The notes under the pieces are model-generated. The model had not been told where the DNA came from. It was given only the letters and a program-made list of their open reading frames with translations, and made no database searches. Below are positions 36,451 to 47,700 of a stretch of 64,000 bases of DNA, piece after piece. The translations under genes were made by a program, and so were the position numbers. This stretch comes from Laccaria trichodermophora. Its lineage: Eukaryota; Basidiomycota; Agaricomycetes; Agaricales; Hydnangiaceae. Positions within the stretch are counted from its first letter, which is position 1, and the number at the start of each line of letters is the position of its first letter. The stretch is from the NCBI GenBank assembly GCA_018417955.1, contig JACTVC010000026.1, positions 62,001 to 126,000 of the forward strand. The letters are read 5' to 3'.

Positions 36451-37837
36451 ATGAGTTCCGTGCTCTCGCGAATTCCCCATGCCTTTCACTCCAGTCAAGA
36501 CTCGAAGCCGTTGGATGGCCGAGGAGAAACCGCTGTGGTAGGTCGAATTCCTACTTTAGTGGTGTCGATAATCACAATAACACACAGGAAGAGACAGCCA
36601 AGGCACCTCGCTATCGTGTGTCTCTCTATGTGCCCCCTCATCCGTTGTCTTAACTGCGAAAATCAGTATATTATCGCTTATACACCACAGACGGCTCAAT
36701 CAAGTCCATAAACCCAATCTACGCCAATGACCCATTCACCAGCCGCACTCTTACAAGGCTCATCACGCCACCGCACACCTCAATGTCGGTCAAGGATCAT
36801 CTCTGCAAAATCGAAGGCTTCAAACTAGGAACGGCTCCAACTCTTTTCGAATCACTCTCAAGCCAGGTCGCGTTTGAGGAAACCACACGCCTCTCACTCA
36901 AAGGAATCTCCGGCCCCGGCTTGTCCGAGGATGACCCGATGGCTTTAGTGGTTGAACTACGGGGTGATGAAACGCGAGGCCCGCCTCCGAAATCTAGCAC
37001 ACTCCTCGATTCTGTGCCACGTGAGCCACGTTACCGTCTGTGTTAACACTTTCGTATGCCCCGATATAGACTCTCATGTCTCTGCAGTTTACTATCGGAT
37101 TTACGACAAGGGTGGTGCGATAGCTTCCAAAAGGTCCTTTGACCCTGACGACGAGCTCTTGGGTCGAATTGATACGCTCTCTGTTACGCCGCCTCACACA
37201 GTCTCTTCCCTCGGGTTTCGTATTGCGAACGCTGAGGGTATCGTGAAGAGCAAGTTTCAATTGTTCGAAGATACGGACGGTGATCACCTCATGAATGACG
37301 ACAAGCCTTTGTCCCTCCTTGAGCAGACGTATCCGGGATGCGCTGAGGATGTACCCATCGCGGTCGTTTGCTTCGAAGTCATGGAAGAAAAGAAAGCGGA
37401 TCCGCAAATGCTGGAGAGGAAGACTGAAGAGGATACCACATTCTCGAAGCTGATTAAAGCAAACACGACGTGGAGTAGGTGTATTATTTGAGATTAGTGA
37501 TCCGACTGATTGTCACTGGAGCAGCCCCCACTGAAGCCAACCTTCCTGTGTGGCTTCCTACGACGAGAAATGAAATATTGCGCACTGATGGTTTCAGAAC
37601 AAATGCAATGTACATTGGTGGGCCATCAGGTACGCATGAATTTCTACTCAAATCGCATTCAATCACGTAGCTCACCGGCATTACTTCAAAAGCGGGCTCT
37701 TATGTTGGCTACATGGCGATCAACTCCGCAGGAGAAATGGGGTGTGAGTAATAATCCCTTGTTTCATTCTCTGGACGAGAGTGAATGACTGGTATGCGAA
37801 AAACGCTCTTGCTGCAGTCATCGCTGAGAGTGAGTGA
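36451..37837 (+). CDS. Tandem ubiquitin-like module protein, copy 2
   Basis: Seven exons (36451-36537, 36588-36615, 36667-37035, 37088-37474, 37525-37629, 37693-37743, 37818-37837) join to 348 aa. The variable N-terminus MSSVLSRIPHAFHSSQDSKP is followed by module 1 (YYRLYTTDGSIKSINPIYAN, ITPPHTSMSVKDHLCKIEG, SGPGLSEDDPMALVV). Module 2 follows (YYRIYDKGGAIASKRSFDPD, LSVTPPHTVSSLGFRIANAE, FQLFEDTDGDHLMNDD, TYPGCAEDVPIAVV). The C-terminal module has LPVWLPTTRNEILRTDGFRT and GYMAINSAGEMGF. Ubiquitin-like folding is inferred from the TVxSLxxRI..EG helix and adjacent strand. Function unknown. Copy 1 at 19228 is the closest relative; intron sequences between the two are alignable by eye, indicating a recent duplication. 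Confidence 0.8.
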
Positions 37838-38328
37838 CAGATCTAAAACCCGGCTCTTCATGCTAATTTAAGCTCCCCGCTATAGGCTTCTGTCAGTAGC
37901 TGCCGTCTTTCTGATTCTGGGTCACGCCCGGCGCATGTCTTGAGAGGTATGATCTGAGTGTTTCAGGTGGATGGGCTTAAATTGTTACAAGTGACTGCTT
38001 GGTTTTCGATCGCTTCGTCGTGTAGCGAGCAGGCAGACTTGATGAAGGAATAAATAAATCGCCATATATCAAACCTTACACGCAATCTTCCCAGTCCCAG
38101 GTCCCGACGTGCTTTAGAGTCAACGACGTGGCGGTCTTCAAATCCTTTCTCTGGGTTTGAAGAGATGGCCAATTGGAACAGCGCATAGTTGGATTGACTT
38201 CAAACTACTGAGTCGCTGTGTATGATACGTAGACGCCCATGTCAAGCTTGGGCCAAGTTGAGGCCAAGTGTCGGGAGCTTGATTCCTTTCTGGGTTTGAA
38301 GATACGTCCCAGGTACACCGATAAGCGC
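37838..38328. other. Intergenic stretch before the hAT element
   Basis: No gene. Two imperfect copies of tcctttctctgggtttgaaga occur at about 38144 and 38284. The last eight bases (38321-38328, ataagcgc) are the left target-site duplication. Confidence 0.5.
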
Positions 38329-38344
38329 TAGGGCTGCGCACCGT
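38329..38344 (+). repeat. Left terminal inverted repeat of the hAT element
   Basis: 16 bp, a perfect inverted match to 39324-39339. Confidence 0.9.
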
Positions 38345-39323
38345 CCGTCTGGACGGGAACGGCCGTCCACGGACGGGTGGTAAACGGGTAAGTCTCGTCC
38401 GTCCCCCGTCCCGTCAATGTTTCCTTTGGGATCTCAACGAGGACGGGACGGGGACGGAGACGGCCGTCGTACGGGTGACGGTTGTCAACTTGGAGGGCCT
38501 GTGCTGTCCAATAGAGTTGAAGGAGGGCAACTGAAGCGCAAGGTGGGTGTTGCCAGGGTTAGATGAGGATGTCTTGTTCAGAGATTGAAGGCGGATGTCA
38601 GAGTCTAAGAACGTTATGGCCCACTTATTCTGTATGAAGACGTCGCAATTAAATGGGACCGTAAAATTTGTGTGCGGCTGAAGCGAAGTACCAAGGGCTG
38701 ACTTAGGTAGCAACATAGGCCCCGCTGGGTCATGGCAGAGTGGGCTGCTGAGGATGTAAATGAGATTTAGTCAACGTTCGTTATCAAAAGAAGGGACACG
38801 AAATCGTTACTCGCAATTGAGAAGAGACGGTGATACGCACTCGACGAAAATTGGAACAGATTTTGTTCTCTACTCCTCATGTATCCTTGTTCCTCTGGAA
38901 AGATCACATTTTGCAAAGACTCGAGTTTCGGATCCAAGGTGTTCGAGATGCATAGGCGCCAAATGTAACTGTAGTAACAGCAACGTGGGTACACGGTGAG
39001 TTTGCAAGAGGGAGGAGAAGGACTGACTGAACTTGCCCGCAACGCTCAACAGAGTCTCCCAGGCAAAATCGCCGTTGAAAGAAGAATCACACGCCTAACT
39101 CGATGGAAGGGAACGGAAAGCTACATCATTGACGTCGATGTTGGCGTGGCAGAAGATTTTCCCACACCATCGCCGTCCGTACCGTCCAGACGGCCGTCTA
39201 GGTGACGGGAATAGACGGGTGCTATCCGTCCCGTCCACCGTCCCGTCAGAATCTTATCCCAAGTCGAAACGGCGACGGGTAGAGCACCCGTCTAAACGTC
39301 CCGTCCAGCCGTCTTGGACGGGT

Positions 39324-39339
39324 ACGGTGCGCAGCCCTA
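39324..39339 (-). repeat. Right terminal inverted repeat of the hAT element
   Basis: 16 bp, a perfect inverted match to 38329-38344, followed by the target duplication ataagcgc at 39340-39347. Confidence 0.9.
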
Positions 39340-39382
39340 ATAAGCGCCCACATCTTATCGATATCCTCCACCATCTAACTAC

Positions 39383-40763
39383 ATGCCCATGATGCAATTT
39401 CACCAGAAACATCACCCGCCAGCTCCCGGTCAAACCTCGTCAGACGGTCGTGGAGGAAGTGAAACAGTAGTAACCTTGAAGGCAGATTTATTATGTTCGG
39501 ACTGATCTAATCCCCATTTGCAGAAAGGAGATACAAAAGTACCACGCTACTGTACGCCGTATCCTACCTCACTTTCCTATCAATCCAATTGGCATCCGCT
39601 CACCGCGTTTAGTATACTACCGCCTCTACACCAAAGATGGGCCAATCACCTCGAACAACCCCATCTATGCGAATGACCCATACCTAAGTCGCACTCTCAC
39701 GAAATTCATCACGCCCCCTCGTACTGCCTTATCCGTGAAGGGTCGAATCTGCTCAATCGAAGACCTTCCCAAAACCACAGAGTGTTCTTTATTTGAATCG
39801 CTTTCAGGTCTGACTCCCATTGAGAACACCGCGCGGCTATCGCTGCAAGGTTCTTCTGGTCCAGGACTTTCTGAGCATGAGCCCGTCATTCTTGTGACTG
39901 GGTCGCAGGACGTTGAAAGGTCTCCGCCGAAGCTCGAATCCGGAACGTTATCAGATGCTGCTCTGCGTGAGCCTCGTTACCGTACGTGGACAACCTAGGG
40001 TTTTATGGCCAAACGATGCTCATGGCAATACAGTTTATTATCGTGTATACAACGGAACGGACGGTGCGATTGCTTCGAAGACGCATTTTGATTCAGATGA
40101 CAACACGTTGGGCCGAATTGACATCATCTCCGTAGCTCCTCCCCATACCGTCGCTTCCCTGAAGTCCCGGATCGTCAAAACCGAGGGTACCATAGTTTCT
40201 CAGAACATGCAGATATTCAAAGACATCGACGGCGAAGAACTGATGAATGATAAAGATCATTTGTCTTTCCAGGCCAACACCTATCCAGGTTGTGAGGAAG
40301 ACGATCCCATTGCAATCGTCTGTGGAGAAACCCCAATAGATCAAGAAGAAATAGCGAAACCTCAAGAAAGTCAGAATAAAACAACAACATTTTCCAAGTC
40401 GATTCGAGTGGAGTCAGGACCGTGGGGTATGTCACTCTATTTTGGCTGTATGCCAGATCGAGCTATTCAAACATGGCTGGACAGTTCCCAACCCTCCAAA
40501 GTGGCTTACCGCGTCGAAGGGCGATGTATTGAAAACCGATGGTGTCAAGACATCTGAGATCCATACTGGCAATCGTACTGTTCTTTTTCGTGGGGTAAAT
40601 TTAAGAAACTATTCTCATGCCGTGTCTTATCAAGGTGTGCATTACGATGGTTATATTGCGATGAATTCTGCTGGGACCGTCGGTTGTGAGTGATTGCTTT
40701 CCTAATTTTTTTTTTCCTCAGCCAACGACACTCATTTCGACAGTCGTTCCTGAACGTGAGTGA
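39383..40763 (+). CDS. Tandem ubiquitin-like module protein, copy 3
   Basis: The start ATG at 39383 (MPMMQFHQKHHPPAPGQT; an inner in-frame ATG at 39389 or 39392 is possible) lies 43 bp after the hAT element. An intron after GGSETV leads to the short exon KGDTKVPRY. Module 1 follows (YYRLYTKDGPITSNNPIYAN; FITPPRTALSVKGRICSIED). Module 2 has VYYRVYNGTDGAIASKTHFD, ISVAPPHTVASLKSRIVKTE, MQIFKDIDGEELMNDKDH and NTYPGCEEDDPIAIVCG. The C-terminal module PPKWLTASKGDVLKTDGVKT and YDGYIAMNSAGTVG ends FVPERE-TGA at 40761-40763. The frame is intact. With the element so close, its promoter or 5' leader must have been altered. Confidence 0.78.
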
Positions 40764-41169
40764 CGCGCTGATATAGATGTAGTCCTCAAATTCTCATTCC
40801 GCCTCTGAACCACAGAACACGTTGTATTCTGCTAGTGTTTTTGCTTTGGTTTGTGCCACGGCGTGCACCGATTTATTCTTCCCTCTCAAAGAATTTTTTG
40901 GGTGAACCTTACCGGGATTCAGATTAAATCTTGGAAATTTGACTCTTCAGTAACTAGTAGCTCTGCGTTGATACCATGACTATGGACAGATGTTTACACC
41001 CGTCTATACACATTTAGCAAGAGCTGTGGACCAGCTATGGACTTACTTTTTCAGGGCATAGCAATTAGGCACAGCAATCAGGTAGCAATGCCACCAGGCA
41101 CGCTAATCGGGTTTTGACGCTCACCCGCAGTGCCACACATCCTTCCTCTCATCCTCCATCTAGTCCAGT

Positions 41170-42295
41170 ATGAGCTCCATTTCCGCCAATGCAAATGTCA
41201 ATCATGCAACGTCCGGCCCCAGTCAAGACGCTTTGGATGGTCAGGCAGGGGATTTGATGGTGAGCAAGACGGACGGGAGCCTCCGTGAATTTGTTTAAAT
41301 GATCGTCTACTAGACAGGATCGGATAAGGGGCCACGTTATCGTACGTCGCGCTACAATGTCTCTCCAGCCTACCCCTCACCTTCTGTACACGAGCAGTAT
41401 ACTACCGCTTGTACACCAGGGAGGGTGCGATCGCCACGAGCAAGCCAATCTACGCAAATGACCCGTTCATCGGCCGGACTCTTCCAAAGCTGATTACACC
41501 ACCGCATATGGCAAGGAATGTGATAAACCACCTGTGCGGAATCGAAGGGTTTTCCGTGGACACCGTCGGCAGTCTCTTTGAATCGCTTTCAAGTCAGACG
41601 GCAATCGAGGAGTCGACTCGCCTCTCATTAAAAGGCCATGACGGTCCCGGCGCCTCGGAGGATGACCCTATAGCTCTAGTCGTTGGGATTTGGGATGTTA
41701 CAAATCGATCAGCGGCCGGCGGAGAATATTCGAAGGATCTGCCTGACGCCAATTCACATAAGCCTCATTACGGTATGTGGAGGGTGTATTGCAGACCGCT
41801 ACAATGTTACTATTCAACTTTCAGTTCACTATCACATTTATGACAAAGACGGTGCAATACCATCGAAGATGTCCTTCAATCCAGACGATAAGTCATTAGG
41901 CCGCATCGACACTCTTTCCATAGCGCCACCTCATACTGTCGCTTCCGTCAAAGCCCGGATTGTCAAAGCTGAAGGCGTTGCATCAGCTCAAAAAATCCAG
42001 TTGTTCGAAGACATGATGGACGATGAGGTATTGATGAATGATAGTGGTATGATATCTCTCTTTGCGCAGACGTATCCTGGTTCTGGAGAAGACGAGCCTC
42101 TGGCGATCGTTTGCGGCGGAGTCGACGAAACCGGTATAGAAAAATCTCAAGAGACTGCGCAGAGCTCCCAAGGGCCTCAAAGACGGAGCAAAGTTTCGTT
42201 TTTGAAACGACTCACAACTGGTTGGAGTAAGTGGTATCATTGGTTGATTTGAGCCGATTCTTACACCAAACACAGAGAAAACTAGAGAGCCATAA
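41170..42295 (+). CDS. Tandem ubiquitin-like module protein, copy 4 (C-terminal module lost)
   Basis: ATG at 41170 gives MSSISANANVNHATSGPSQ. An intron after GDLM leads to TGSDKGPRY, and another leads to module 1 (YYRLYTREGAIATSKPIYAN; LITPPHMARNVINHLCGIEG). Module 2 follows with VHYHIYDKDGAIPSKMSFNP, LSIAPPHTVASVKARIVKAE, IQLFEDMMDDEVLMND and QTYPGSGEDEPLAIVCGG. After TTGW the usual intron is present, but the next exon reads only KKTREP and stops at 42293-42295. The C-terminal WLP...GYIAINSAG module is absent, unlike the other copies. It also has MMD in place of TD in the central loop. It could be a shortened functional variant or an early stage of decay. Confidence 0.72.
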
Positions 42296-42861
42296 GGAAC
42301 GGGCGGAGGAATTTGATGGAGCGATACCCAGATGAGCTTCAAAGGTGATGGGGAAGGGGTCCAATAATTTACCACAGACGTACATATAAAATCAGAGGTA
42401 ACGGGATCTACGAGCGAAGACTATGAATGAATCATTTCCTAAATATGAGGGTTCAAACGTTCAGGGCTTCGAAAGGCGATTGCTCACAAGCTATCCTTCC
42501 GGCAGAATTAATCGCCATAATATAGGCGTCATAACGCCTGTCTTGCAACTATCTTGGAGTGTCAGTAAGACCTTGATAAATGACAGTGTCAAAAATAAAG
42601 TTACCGCCACTATAGGGGGTCGCAGTAATTGCGACACCATCTGGACCAATACCTCATTCTACCAGGGGTTAGGAGATCAAGCCTTCAAACAAAGTACAAG
42701 AGAACACCGCTCACTCCACGACACCTATGCTGTAATTCGCGTTTCGGTTCCCTGGTTCCGAGGCTTACCTCTCCGCAGAGTACCGCGATCAACTCGTCTC
42801 CGTACAACCTGGATAGCTTTGCACAGAGCAAGACACAGGGTTATCGTCGCTCATCTGCACC

Positions 42862-43290
42862 TCACCGTCCATCCTCGGATAGTCCGATCCCCCCGCTCAT
42901 GCCGTCAGCCTTGGCAATCCAAGATTTAAGGGAAATGATGGTGTGAGGAGGCGTGATAAGGAGAATGACGACGCGACGCAAAATGTCATCGCCTGGATCA
43001 AAAGGAGTCCTTGAAGGCATTACACCCTCTTTTTTGTAAACGCGACAATAGACTAAACAAAAATCTTCAATATCATTCATGGGAAGAAACGTCTAGTGTT
43101 TCGTCCGTACATTAACAAGGCTCGCGGAACAATTTCTCAGATCATACCTTCGCTGCTGATCGCTTCTCAGCCGGCTCAAAGCTGTTTGTGTCGATCGCGC
43201 CGTATACGCGGTAGTGGCCTGATGGTGGGTAAACGGAACAGGAAGGCGGGTTTTATCGAGCAGAACGCACAGTGGTGAGGCCTTCTACTT
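42862..43290 (-). pseudogene. Decayed ubiquitin-like family copy, inverted
   Basis: The - strand encodes a fragment of module 2 (LVYCRVYKKEGVMPSRTPFD; LLITPPHTIISLKSWIAKAD) that ends early in GLSEDGR-stop at 42862. Upstream, near 43200-43230, are remains of a module 1 start (HYRVYGAIDTNS) with frame breaks. No exon 1 or C-terminal module remains. It lies between copies 4 and 5 and is inverted relative to them. The 570 bp between copy 4 and this fragment hold nothing else supportable. Confidence 0.65.
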
Positions 43291-43585
43291 GATGCTGCCT
43301 GTAAAGTAGATGATGGATATAGCTTCAAAAGAATGAACTCAAAACCACTACTTGCCGATGGACCTTCTCTGTCTCGACCGTCCGACGAACCTTAACTTGG
43401 GGGTTGCGCATAATGTTGCTGTGGGTCAAGCGAAACGGAGCTCAGGACTAATCAAATGGAGAACCTGAACTTCGGAGTGCGGTTGGAAGAACATTGATGT
43501 CACGTGTTCGAGTCGAGTTTCGCAATTGAAAGTTTACCAGAGTTTAGCGTTGTTTCATAGTATTGCTTTTCATCTTATCAACGAC

Positions 43586-44947
43586 ATGAGCGCCAACGGT
43601 GCGGGCCCAGATTGGCCAGACGGATGTGGTGGAAGCGAGACCGTCAGCTATATACCATTCTTCTTCGCAGATGGATAGTAACGAACTCTATCTAGATAGT
43701 GTCCGTTGAACCTGGCGCTTGTTACTGTACGTCTCTTCGTTTCTTTTTGTCTATTCCTCCTATCGACCTTTGCGGGAAGTGTACTACCGAATTTACACGA
43801 TTTATGGCCCAATCGATTCATACAACCCGATCTACGCAAATAATCCATTCATCAGCTGCACCCTCGCAACACTAATCACAGCGCCGCACAGCGTCTCATC
43901 CGTGAAGAAGCATCTTTGTTGGATTGAAGGTTTTCCGACGATTACGAGTTGTAACTTATTCAAATCTCTTTCAAGTTACTCTCCCTTCTTCGACGATTCT
44001 ATTCAGCTCTCGATCAAGGGACATTCCGGCCCCGGCCTGTTCGAGGATGAACCCATTGCTCTTGTTATTGCGCAACACGAGCTTGTCCACCGAAGACCAG
44101 CGAGCGGAGGGCCGAAGGATCTACTCAACAGTGGGCTTCATGAGCCACGTTGTGGTGCGTTTGACGAGCTCCAGATTCCAATGGATACTACGGATTGTTA
44201 TCTAGTTTATTATCGCGTCTATAGAACGCAGGGCGCCATAGTTCCGAAGACATCATTCGATCCAGACGACAATTTATTGGGTCGCATCGACAGGTTTTCC
44301 ATCGCGCCACCTCATAATGTTTCTTTCCTCAAGTCCCGAATTGCCAAGGTTGAAGGAATAACCAAGAAAATCAAAATATTCAAAGACACTGATGGCGAGG
44401 TATTGATGAGAGAATTTGATGCTGTTCCCCTTCTTGCTGAGGTCTACCCGGGCTGTACCGTGGAGAATCCCATAGCGGTTATCTATGGGGAAGAAGAGGA
44501 CAGAACATGGTTTCTCGGAGTGGTTTGGGACCCAACATTTACAAAGCCGTTTAGGGCCGATTACACAGATAGTAGTACGTACGCTTATCAGTGATCCGCT
44601 GTGCTGGCTCTTACAAGTTACAATTGTCAAATAGTGCCTGACGAAGAAAATCTTGCGTTATGGCTCCCAGTAACTTCTGGAGAAATATTCTACACAAACG
44701 GTATCAAGGTCACCGAAACGTACCTCAAGACAATGGACCTTCACCAGTGGCCATATAATGGTAACTAAAAATATCATCGTCCATCCATCGCCTTTCACAT
44801 TCTGCTCTTGACAGACGACATCTATGAGGGTTACATAGCAATCAATTCGGCTGGAGAAAAGGGTTGTGAGTATCTGAATTACGGATTTGAAGCACTGCTA
44901 ACGATTTTCTGACAGTTGTCCACGATTCATCGCTCACGTTTTTGTGA
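43586..44947 (+). CDS. Tandem ubiquitin-like module protein, copy 5
   Basis: Exon 1 starts at ATG 43586 (MSANGAGPDWPDGCGGSET). The following intron must end at about 43698, after an in-frame stop, giving VSVEPGACY before module 1 (YYRIYTIYGPIDSYNPIYAN; LITAPHSVSSVKKHLCWIEG; SGPGLFEDEPIALVI). Module 2 has VYYRVYRTQGAIVPKTSFDP, SIAPPHNVSFLKSRIAKVEG, IKIFKDTDGEVLM and VYPGCTVENPIAVIYG. The C-terminal module has LALWLPVTSGEIFYTNGIKV and EGYIAINSAGEKGF, and ends SLTFL with TGA at 44945-44947. It is the most divergent open copy: APHS replaces PPHT in module 1. All junctions join in frame. Confidence 0.72.
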
Positions 44948-45060
44948 CCATTTCTCGTCGAACACGAGATCAGGATATGTATGGGTCAAGCAACTACAGA
45001 GAGATGAACGTGCTAGGATAATACAGGTTGTCGAAGGGTCAATCAGTGCCATCTTAATAT

Positions 45061-46301
45061 TTACCAGTGTCCAACTCCCCAGCCATTGAATGCAACACCA
45101 CGGAGATTCCACAACCCTTCTTGAGGCTGTACATTTCCAAGCGCATCGACCGCGCGGCTATGCACTGTACCGCTCTCCCCAACGCCAAACAACTCTGCTT
45201 CCCACAATGTCCAACTCCATTTACCTTCCCTATATATTATCCGAGAAGCGTGCCACGTCGCGCCAGAATCCGTCGTCAATTCCACGGCCGTTATATTCCC
45301 GGTTGGTCCAGGAATGCCGTACCCCTTGACGAATATTGAGTTTGAGGATCGCTGCACATATGCAATAACTGAGTTGAGCGAAAGTGCCGTCATTGATGGA
45401 TACTTTGACCACAGAGATTTCGCAGCGGCCTTGGTTTCGACCTGTCAGTTGAGGGTGAGAAAGTATAGTCAGAGGTGCTTGTCAAAGTACGTACACTCGG
45501 GGGTAGGATTCTATAATCACGTTGTTGATAATAATTTGGAGATTCCTCATCCGAGATCAGGATGGTATCTACCCACTTCACCCAGCGTGCGCCAAGATAT
45601 CCAGGTACAACAACGCGCAAGGGCGCGCCGTGATCGGGGCTCAGAGGTTCATCATTCATCTGGTATTACTATTTGTCAGATGCTTTCAAAATGAACTATT
45701 CAATAAATTCGAATTCCGTACCTCATAGGCAATCAGAACATCCTCGTCCTCGCGAATTGCCTTTTCCCATGGAATGGAGGCACCATAGTAATCGTCGTCC
45801 TGACAGAGCGTGGCGTAGGATGAAAAGCAGACATGACGCGCCTCCTGTACCCCTGAATACTTCAACAGGTCACATAAACGAACACCCCCCCACTTGCAAT
45901 TCGCAGTGACTCCGTCTCTCCAAGCAACACCGTGAACAGGTTTCACCAGGCCCATTTCATTCCTCCGAAGTCCCGCACACTACAGAGGTCGCGGCATCAG
46001 GTTGTGAGTTGTGAGTTCACGAATCTTAACTTACCTGAAGAACAGCGACGATCTGAGCCTTCGGAAATAATGTTGTGAGTTGACTAACGCTGAACTTGAT
46101 GTCATCATTCTTATCCGTCTTGATTGTCAGTTGGTATGTATCATCGAACTCCCGTACAGGGCCATGATTGCGGCAGTAAACGAGGTCTTCGGGAGTCAAT
46201 GGAAATTCAACGAGAGCGGCGGCTGAAGGTTCCGCGTTGAACGGACTTTTTTCTTGGATGTCGAGAAGGGGCGAATGAGGTGGTTCGTTACTGTAGTCCA
46301 T
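45061..46301 (-). CDS. Sulfite oxidase-type molybdopterin oxidoreductase, no heme domain
   Basis: It oxidises sulfite to sulfate using a molybdenum cofactor. The ATG at 46301 opens exon 1 (46035-46301), which lacks a cytochrome b5 domain and passes through [16 protein letters not shown], the start of the Mo-cofactor domain. The splice at 46035 generates [10 protein letters not shown], which contains the molybdenum-ligand Cys in the conserved CAG-RR context. Later exons carry [34 protein letters not shown] and RWVKWVDTI, all family hallmarks. The C-terminal dimerisation domain begins around ALNSVIA and includes [11 protein letters not shown] and WTLWEAEL. The stop is at 45061-45063. It lies tail to tail with ubiquitin-like copy 5 (113 bp apart) and 3 kb from APS kinase. 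A family-level call; a non-animal, soluble or mitochondrial enzyme is possible. Confidence 0.88.
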
Positions 46302-47700
46302 GAGGTGAAGTGGAAGGAGGGTATGAGTAGATGGCGCTTATATTGAGCGCGGGGGATTGACGTGGCGGTGGTAAAGAGCTGATAGGTCGTCCTGTAAGTG
46401 AGGAATGTTCCCACATGTCGAATTCCAGCCTCGTGTGGATGCAGCACCAGCCATAAATCGGAAACGCCCGCCTCTTGATAATTTATACAGGTGGCGACGT
46501 AGAACATAATTCCTTCGACATAAGGCGTAATACGCCAAAGATTCTCCGTGCAATTGCAACAGTTATCCTACCCTCAAATTACGGCCCGGGAAGAATGGTC
46601 CAAGATTGGAGCGAAGGTGACAACTATCCCCAGTACTTGAACTGAAGTTGTTAAATTTTCTATTCATAGCCTAAGTCCTCAACGTGTCGAAGTAAATTGG
46701 AAGCTCGCCGCCGCGTCGTTGCCTCAGAGCCCATTCACTCAAATTGACACGAGCTGTGCTTGATGCCTGCGCACTGCGGTCCGATTAATTGGTGCGATAT
46801 TGTTTTCGTTCTCTAACTCGAGGCTGCTGGTCCCGGGCCCGTCTCGCCAAGCTGGGTGGTGTCGGGCGTTCAGCCCGGATATGCTATAGCATTAAGTGGT
46901 AGATCGTCGAAAGGTAAAATCCACGAAATATTTTCGCAATTTTTGGTCTAGGATATAGGATATGCACCATCGAGAGTAAGTGCGGGGGGCGTGGCACATA
47001 GTCCTGTTTTTACCGCGCCCTGGATCGGAAGGACCATGACGGATGTTGAGATCATTTAGTCAACGATGCGCCTCGGGGCTTATGAACGGAAGGTAGGGAA
47101 AGTTAACCTTCTTCACAAAATTTATTGCATTCAAGTGCTTAACTTCATAAGTATAGGGCCTTGCCGCCTTGTCGCAGCTTGCCAAGAACGACGAAAATTA
47201 GAAGAACTTGCTGCGTGACGAAGCGTGACGTGACATACGACGAGTGTTGTAACGCGACGCGTGACGGAAACCCATTGCTTCAAACCATATGCATCGCACT
47301 TTGCTAGTTTTGTCCCAATGCCTCCAAATTCCAGTGGCGCGTTGCGTGCTTGCCGGTCAATTGCAAGTTGGTGAGTTTGTTATGGTTTTGAAAGCTGAAT
47401 TAGCCATTTTGAATTCCATTTAGTGGTGGTACATAGCTTATCCCATCGCGCCTTTGCCAGATGAAGGAAACAAGCACCATCTGATATTAGAGACTTATGG
47501 TGGGAAGTTACTTGACGACTGGGGCAGGCATTAAGCGCGAGTAAGTAAAGCTCTCCGACATGATGATGCGTAGAGTTGACATCACAACGTGGCCAGATCA
47601 CCTCCCCGAATCCGTCCTCAGTTGCCTTACGCTGGCCTCGTTATCCTAAAACTCCTCCTGAAAACCTATAAGAAGAGTGTCTTATTAATCCGAAATACGA
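46302..47700. other. Intergenic stretch, divergent promoters
   Basis: About 1.4 kb between sulfite oxidase (-) and the VAP gene (+). CG-rich repeated words (gcgtgacg, cgacgcgtgacg) lie near 47210-47270. No gene or RNA was recognised. Confidence 0.4.

Larger units (their letters stand above)
38329..39339. mobile_element. hAT-type non-autonomous DNA transposon (1011 bp)
   Basis: The left end reads TAGGGCTGCGCACCGT and the right end is its exact inverted complement, ACGGTGCGCAGCCCTA. The element is flanked by the 8-bp direct repeat ataagcgc at 38321-38328 and 39340-39347. An 8-bp duplication with TAGGG ends is diagnostic of the hAT superfamily. Both subterminal regions (38340-38470 and 39165-39330) are dense in gtccgtc/gacggg motifs in both orientations, as expected for transposase binding sites. 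No transposase-sized frame is present, so it must be mobilised in trans. The perfect termini and duplication suggest a recent insertion. Confidence 0.9.

Noticed and set aside
42629..42946. Ser/Pro-rich + frame
   Set aside because: Its end is the complement of the ubiquitin-like relic on the - strand and the rest has no partner exon.
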